Shown piece by piece: positions 7,542 through 11,847 of a stretch of DNA of 11,847 nt. A program made the position numbers and the translations under genes. The notes under the pieces were generated by a model. That model was not told the origin of the DNA. It searched no databases and saw only the letters and a list, made by a program, of their open reading frames with translations. Each line of letters begins with the position of its first letter. The first letter of the stretch is position 1. Origin of the DNA: Candidatus Parabacteroides intestinavium. Its GTDB lineage: Bacteria > Bacteroidota > Bacteroidia > Bacteroidales > Tannerellaceae. The stretch covers positions 1 through 11,847 of the forward strand of contig DWYO01000133.1 of assembly GCA_019118725.1 (NCBI GenBank), in the 5' to 3' direction.

Positions 7542-8615
7542 ATGGCTTGGGAAAAAGTAACCATAAAAAGAGATAATGGAGAGATGGCTGAAGCGCAGGC
7601 TCCTGTTATCATTTCAGCCAGTAGAAGTACAGATATTCCTGCGTTTTATGCAGATTGGTTCTTCGACCGGTTGAAGAAGGGGTATTCGGCTTGGACAAAT
7701 CCGTTTAATGGTGTACAGAGTTATATTAGCTATGAGAAAACACGGTTTATTGTGTTTTGGTCCAAGAACCCGCGTCCTCTGATTCCTTATCTCCCGCTGT
7801 TGAAGGAGAGGGGCATCAATTGCTATATCCAGTTCACGTTGAACGATTATGAGGCGGAAGGACTGGAAAAAGGGGTTCCGCCTTTGGCTGAGCGGATTGA
7901 TACTTTCAAGGAGTTGGTTGGGATTTTGGGCAAAGGGAGTGTGGTCTGGCGTTTTGACCCGTTTATTCTTACAGAACATATAACCATAGAAAGACTGTTG
8001 GGTAAAGTAAAAGGCATCGGAGATCAGCTGCGCGGATTTACGGAAAAGCTGGTATTCAGTTTTGCGGATATTACGGAGTACAGAAAAGTAAGAGCCAATT
8101 TGGAAGCCAATCAGGTCAATTATCAGGTTTTTACGGAAGAGATGATGTACAGGATGGCCGAGGGACTGGCCGCTTTAAACCGGGAATGGGGTTATGCCTT
8201 GGCCACCTGCGGAGAGAAGGTGGATTTGGAACGGTTCGGTATCCGGCATAACCATTGCGTGGATGATGTACTTATCGCGAGGATTGCTTATAAAGACCCG
8301 GTATTGATGCGGTTCCTGCGTATGGAAGGGCCTATCTCTCATTTGGGGGAGGAGTTTGGTGGTGCAAGCATTCCTCCGGGTGCGATAACGATATCCGATA
8401 CGCAATACCTCCTTCCGAAGAAGGATAACAAGGATAAAGGCCAGCGTCAATTTTGCGGATGTATCGTAAGTAAAGATATTGGCCAATATAATACCTGTCC
8501 CCATCAGTGCGTGTATTGCTATGCGAATAATAGCAAGGAAACGGCTGCACGGAACTGGAAAAAACATAAACTTTCACCATTCGCCGAAAATATTTTAGGA
8601 GACAATAAGGCATGA
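7542..8615 (+). CDS. DUF1848 family protein with C-terminal radical-SAM-type cysteine motif
   Basis: Counting from the ATG at 7542 the protein has 357 residues. The N-terminal part carries the family-typical segment VIISASRSTDIPAFYADWF, followed by a likely beta/alpha fold (FIVFWSKNPRPLIPYLPLL, CYIQFTLNDYE, VVWRFDPFIL). The C-terminus has a cysteine cluster: Cys305 and Cys307, then CPHQCVYCYA with Cys319, Cys323 and Cys326 in CxxxCxxC spacing. Radical SAM enzymes use this spacing to bind a 4Fe-4S cluster, normally near the N-terminus; DUF1848 proteins have it near the C-terminus. The biochemical role of the family is unknown to me. The four-base ATGA overlap with the next gene points to translational coupling and a shared task with the SAM-domain/RecQ protein. 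There is no signal peptide, so it is cytoplasmic. ATG 7542 is preferred over the in-frame TTG at 7533 because it is the canonical codon, but the ribosome site fits the TTG better. Confidence 0.88.
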   Translation: MAWEKVTIKRDNGEMAEAQAPVIISASRSTDIPAFYADWFFDRLKKGYSAWTNPFNGVQSYISYEKTRFIVFWSKNPRPLIPYLPLLKERGINCYIQFTLNDYEAEGLEKGVPPLAERIDTFKELVGILGKGSVVWRFDPFILTEHITIERLLGKVKGIGDQLRGFTEKLVFSFADITEYRKVRANLEANQVNYQVFTEEMMYRMAEGLAALNREWGYALATCGEKVDLERFGIRHNHCVDDVLIARIAYKDPVLMRFLRMEGPISHLGEEFGGASIPPGAITISDTQYLLPKKDNKDKGQRQFCGCIVSKDIGQYNTCPHQCVYCYANNSKETAARNWKKHKLSPFAENILGDNKA

Positions 8616-11600
8616 GTTATATCGATGACATAAAGACATTCCATCCGCTTACGCTGGAGGATATTTGCCGGACAGCTATCCGTCAGGTGCCTTTGCCATA
8701 CCAAAGCGTTCCTTGGACCTGTCCCGGTCTTGAGCATGGCACCGCTTGTCTGGAGACTGAGGAGCAACTGGATTGTTATCTTGCCGCATACGGGGAGATG
8801 CACAAGGGAAAGTTGGAGTGTGGTTTTGCGAATTTCCCTTTCGAGCTGATAGATGATGATTTTGAGGTAATCGACTGGGGGTGTGGGCAGGGCCTTGCCA
8901 GTGTCTGTTTATTGGATAACCTTCGCCAGAAAGGGGCGGTGGATAGACTTCAGAAAATCACCCTTATCGAACCTTCGGGTGCCGCCCTGGCACGTGCCCG
9001 GCTCAACCTGGAGTGTATCGTGGGCGATGATGTCTATGTAGAGGCCTTGAATTATTATTTGCCTACAACGAATACTGACGAAGAGGAGTCCAATCGCATT
9101 CTGAATGGCATTCGTGTGGAGGAACCGATTTGTATTCATCTCTTTTCCAATATTCTGGATATTGCGGATTTGGATTTGAAGGAGCTGGCTCTGATGATCG
9201 GTTCGTCAGGGTATCGCCATTATTTCGTATGTGTAGGGCCGATGAATTTTGGCAATGATCGGATTTTCTCTTTTTTGCGCTATTTCCGTATCAAGAAAAA
9301 AGATATTTATACGTATGTCAAATGCGGGCAATACCGCCAATTGGCTAACGGGAAATGGTATAGTTGTGTAGCCGTGACGTTCCAGTTGGTCCGTGAAGAG
9401 GGAAAACCTTTCTTAGTACCGCTTACCTATTATCCTCCCAAGCAATTCTTTGGCGCATACCGTTTGGATGTGATTGAGGACAAAGATATGGCCGGTCAGA
9501 AGGCGTTGGAGTCTGAGGCGTGCATATCGGCTTTTGAAGTTCTGGCTCCATTTGATATCGGTGCCAGTATTTATGAGGATATAGATCCTGTCCTTGCGGT
9601 ATTGAGTAATATGATTACAAGGGGATTACCGACCAAATGTTCTCCGTTTGTGGAACGGGAGGTCGGCCGGGCATTCAGGTGTTCCAAGGAAGAGATAACG
9701 TATGGCTCGATTCACTTTGGCGCAACAGACGATAAACGGGTAGAGGCTAATGAGGATTTGCTCCGGAAGATCCCGGTGGGAATAGCCCGGATACAAAAAA
9801 TGATTATAGAGGCTATCCTTACGGGGCATTTGTCTATGCAAGAGGAAAAATGGGAGGTGCTGGTAAAGGAAAATGATATACCATGCGCGGCTTTGGCTTT
9901 CGCTGATTTGCGGATGATGTATGAGCATCTGACGGCAATGAGCACGGACTATGCTGACCGTGTATTCCCTCAGGTTTCCTTATATATCTTGTCCAAGCAT
10001 CATTCGGCTTCTCCTTTGCATTTGGACGCGACTACCTACCGGTATGCCAAGCGGGTGGACAGGGAGAAGGTGTATGATATGGTCATCGACTTTTCAATAG
10101 ACGAGACAATAGATGCGGCAAATGTCCAATTTTCTGAGTTTAAAGCGAAAAACAATTGTTATTTCAATGTACGATCTTCCAAGAAAGTCTATTCTACACG
10201 GGATATTTATACGACAGACCGGATACAATATCATCCGGTTACGCGACTCAATGCCAATGGAGAGCATGATGTGATTGAGAAAATGGAACGCCATTTGGTC
10301 TATTTCCTTCAATTGCTGTTCCGTAAACAAAATTTCCGTCCGGGCCAATTGCCCATATTGAATAGGGCATTGCAGAACAAAGGGGTAATCGGACTTTTGC
10401 CGACTGGAGGAGGCAAATCGCTTACTTACCAGCTTTCGGCCATGCTCCAGCCCGGAATAACGGTGGTTATCGACCCGCTTAAGTCTTTGATGGCGGATCA
10501 ATATGACGGGTTGATTTCCACAGGTATTGATTGTTGTACGTATATTAATTCGGAATTGAGCACGCAGGATAGGGCCGCTCACGAATTGTTGATGGAGTCC
10601 TCGCAGGTGGTATTTGCTTTTATGTCGCCGGAACGGCTTTGTATCTATGAGTTCCGTGAACGGCTCCAGAATATGTACGATTTGCATGTTTATTTCTCGT
10701 ACGGAGTGATTGATGAGGTACATTGTGTTTCTGAATGGGGACAGGATTTTCGCTTCTCGTATTTGCATTTGGGGCGCAATTTGTATAATTATGTAAGGGC
10801 TAAGAATGGTCCTATAGCTTTATTTGGCCTGACCGCTACGGCCTCTTTTGATGTCCTGTCGGATGTCGAGCGGGAATTAACGGGCAATGGCGCGTTCCGG
10901 TTAGATCCGGATGCGATAATTCGTTATGAGAACAGCAACCGACTTGAATTGCAATATAAAATAGAGAAGATTGAAGTTAATTATCAGGAGGATGGTTTTT
11001 ATGATCTCAAAAAAGAGCTGGAGGGATATCCGAAAGCTGTCAATATCGGGGATCAATGGGGGGCCTACAGACAAAAATCTGAATTCTTGTTGGATTATCT
11101 GAAACGTATTCCCGGATATTTAAGGGAATTGCAGACGAAAGAGTCTTTGAAGAGGATTGTCGACCGGTTTAAGGAACGTGAGAATCTGACGGATGCAGAC
11201 GTGGATGAACTTCTTGTCGATATGCCGGACGATTATTATAAGACTCAAGATAAATATGACTTTTCTGGTATTGTTTTTTGTCCGCATGTCAATTCTACCG
11301 GTATTAGTGTGAGTTATAATGCTGAAAAGCTCCAGTCTTTGTGTGAGATAGGTACTTTCTCCGGATCATCTCAGGAGGGGGCCGTGCAGGGCAATGACTC
11401 GATGAAGAATATGCGCAGGTTTCGGGAGAATAGGGTGCCTATAATGGTCGCGACAAAGGCCTTTGGTATGGGAATTGACAAGCCTAACGTGCGTTTTACC
11501 ATCAACTTGAATTATTCAAGCTCGCTGGAGAGTTTTGTGCAGGAGGCTGGTCGTGCCGGTCGGGATAGAAAGATGGCGTTGTCTGTCATATTCCTGTCCG

Positions 11601-11847
11601 ACTATCATTTGGCGCGTATCAACAAGAGGTGTCCGGATAAGAATTTCCCTTTGAGCGTTATCAAAAGTAAATGGTTCAAGGTTGAGGATTTGCGGTATAT
11701 CCTGGCTGATTTTAAATTGAATATCGATGAGCAATATATCGACTATTGTGATCCTTTGACGGATATTGTCCGACTGAAATGTAGCAATACAGAAAAGGAT
11801 CGATATGGAAATGTTAAGACCTGGAGATGCAATTCGGATTGCTCGAA
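8612..11847 (+). CDS. SAM-binding domain / RecQ-type helicase fusion (partial, runs off window)
   Basis: An uninterrupted frame from an ATG overlapping the DUF1848 stop to the window edge, 1078 residues and incomplete. Residues about 60-215 look like a class I SAM-binding Rossmann domain: VIDWGCGQG (Asp88-Gly94) is motif I and TLIEPS (Glu120) the acidic strand. Residues about 220-570 match nothing I can name. From 571 on it is a RecQ-type superfamily 2 helicase: FRPGQ (575-579), Walker A LLPTGGGKS (to Lys602-Ser603), DEVH box (701-704) followed by the aromatic loop CVSEWGQDFR, LTATA (740-744), ATKAFGMGIDKPNV from 947, and QEAGRAGRD (977-985). RecQ enzymes unwind DNA 3' to 5' using ATP. About 80 extra residues lie in the second RecA domain before SGIVFCPH. 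The cysteines near the window end may open a RecQ zinc-binding region, but this cannot be confirmed. The protein is far larger than housekeeping RecQ (about 600 residues), so it is an accessory helicase. The frame is supported throughout by conserved motifs; ATG 8612 is chosen for the ATGA overlap. Confidence 0.93.
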   Translation, partial: MSYIDDIKTFHPLTLEDICRTAIRQVPLPYQSVPWTCPGLEHGTACLETEEQLDCYLAAYGEMHKGKLECGFANFPFELIDDDFEVIDWGCGQGLASVCLLDNLRQKGAVDRLQKITLIEPSGAALARARLNLECIVGDDVYVEALNYYLPTTNTDEEESNRILNGIRVEEPICIHLFSNILDIADLDLKELALMIGSSGYRHYFVCVGPMNFGNDRIFSFLRYFRIKKKDIYTYVKCGQYRQLANGKWYSCVAVTFQLVREEGKPFLVPLTYYPPKQFFGAYRLDVIEDKDMAGQKALESEACISAFEVLAPFDIGASIYEDIDPVLAVLSNMITRGLPTKCSPFVEREVGRAFRCSKEEITYGSIHFGATDDKRVEANEDLLRKIPVGIARIQKMIIEAILTGHLSMQEEKWEVLVKENDIPCAALAFADLRMMYEHLTAMSTDYADRVFPQVSLYILSKHHSASPLHLDATTYRYAKRVDREKVYDMVIDFSIDETIDAANVQFSEFKAKNNCYFNVRSSKKVYSTRDIYTTDRIQYHPVTRLNANGEHDVIEKMERHLVYFLQLLFRKQNFRPGQLPILNRALQNKGVIGLLPTGGGKSLTYQLSAMLQPGITVVIDPLKSLMADQYDGLISTGIDCCTYINSELSTQDRAAHELLMESSQVVFAFMSPERLCIYEFRERLQNMYDLHVYFSYGVIDEVHCVSEWGQDFRFSYLHLGRNLYNYVRAKNGPIALFGLTATASFDVLSDVERELTGNGAFRLDPDAIIRYENSNRLELQYKIEKIEVNYQEDGFYDLKKELEGYPKAVNIGDQWGAYRQKSEFLLDYLKRIPGYLRELQTKESLKRIVDRFKERENLTDADVDELLVDMPDDYYKTQDKYDFSGIVFCPHVNSTGISVSYNAEKLQSLCEIGTFSGSSQEGAVQGNDSMKNMRRFRENRVPIMVATKAFGMGIDKPNVRFTINLNYSSSLESFVQEAGRAGRDRKMALSVIFLSDYHLARINKRCPDKNFPLSVIKSKWFKVEDLRYILADFKLNIDEQYIDYCDPLTDIVRLKCSNTEKDRYGNVKTWRCNSDCS

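Noticed and set aside
10094..10768. 224-codon open frame on the minus strand
   Set aside because: It lies opposite the helicase segment that encodes FRPGQ, Walker A and the DEVH box on the plus strand, and its translation shows no recognisable domain, so it is a shadow.
8612..11847. Housekeeping RecQ helicase
   Set aside because: The RecQ core begins only at residue 571 after a SAM-binding domain and an unknown region, and the gene is coupled to DUF1848; housekeeping RecQ starts with its helicase core.
1..11847. CRISPR array, tRNA, rRNA or insertion sequence
   Set aside because: I saw no regularly spaced repeats, no tRNA cloverleaf or rRNA sequence, and no transposase or integrase reading frame.

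Overview
The window looks like chromosomal DNA from a member of the Bacteroidales, most likely from a gut lineage such as Parabacteroides or Bacteroides. The evidence is a very long TamB-type protein of the Bacteroidota form, a lipoprotein-type GH92 alpha-mannosidase, and upstream sites matching the Bacteroidota promoter consensus (TTTG near -33, TAnnTTTG near -7) before three genes. The genus is inference only.

Layout, left to right. Positions 1-237 hold no gene but carry three successive inverted repeats (1-95, 101-127, 131-189). Positions 238-4707 (minus) encode a TamB/DUF490 envelope protein that lacks an ATG or GTG start. Positions 4796-7111 (minus) encode a lipoprotein GH92 exo-alpha-mannosidase. 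A promoter for tamB overlaps the GH92 stop codon. Positions 7112-7541 are a non-coding region of about 430 bases between divergent genes, with a promoter on each side and two inverted repeats. Positions 7542-8615 (plus) encode a DUF1848 protein with a radical-SAM-type cysteine motif at its C-terminus. Positions 8612-11847 (plus) encode the first 1078 residues of a giant protein that joins a SAM-binding Rossmann domain, a long middle region of unknown function and a RecQ-type helicase. This reading frame is still open at the window end.

The left half is ordinary: an envelope biogenesis gene beside a glycan-degrading lipoprotein, possibly co-transcribed in the order GH92 then tamB. The right half is the part worth attention. 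The DUF1848 gene and the SAM-domain/RecQ fusion overlap by four bases (ATGA), so they are translationally coupled and probably act together. A radical-SAM-like protein, a SAM-binding domain and a 3'-5' DNA helicase in one operon suggest a nucleic-acid modification, repair or defence module. That role is inference from gene content; nothing in the window proves it.
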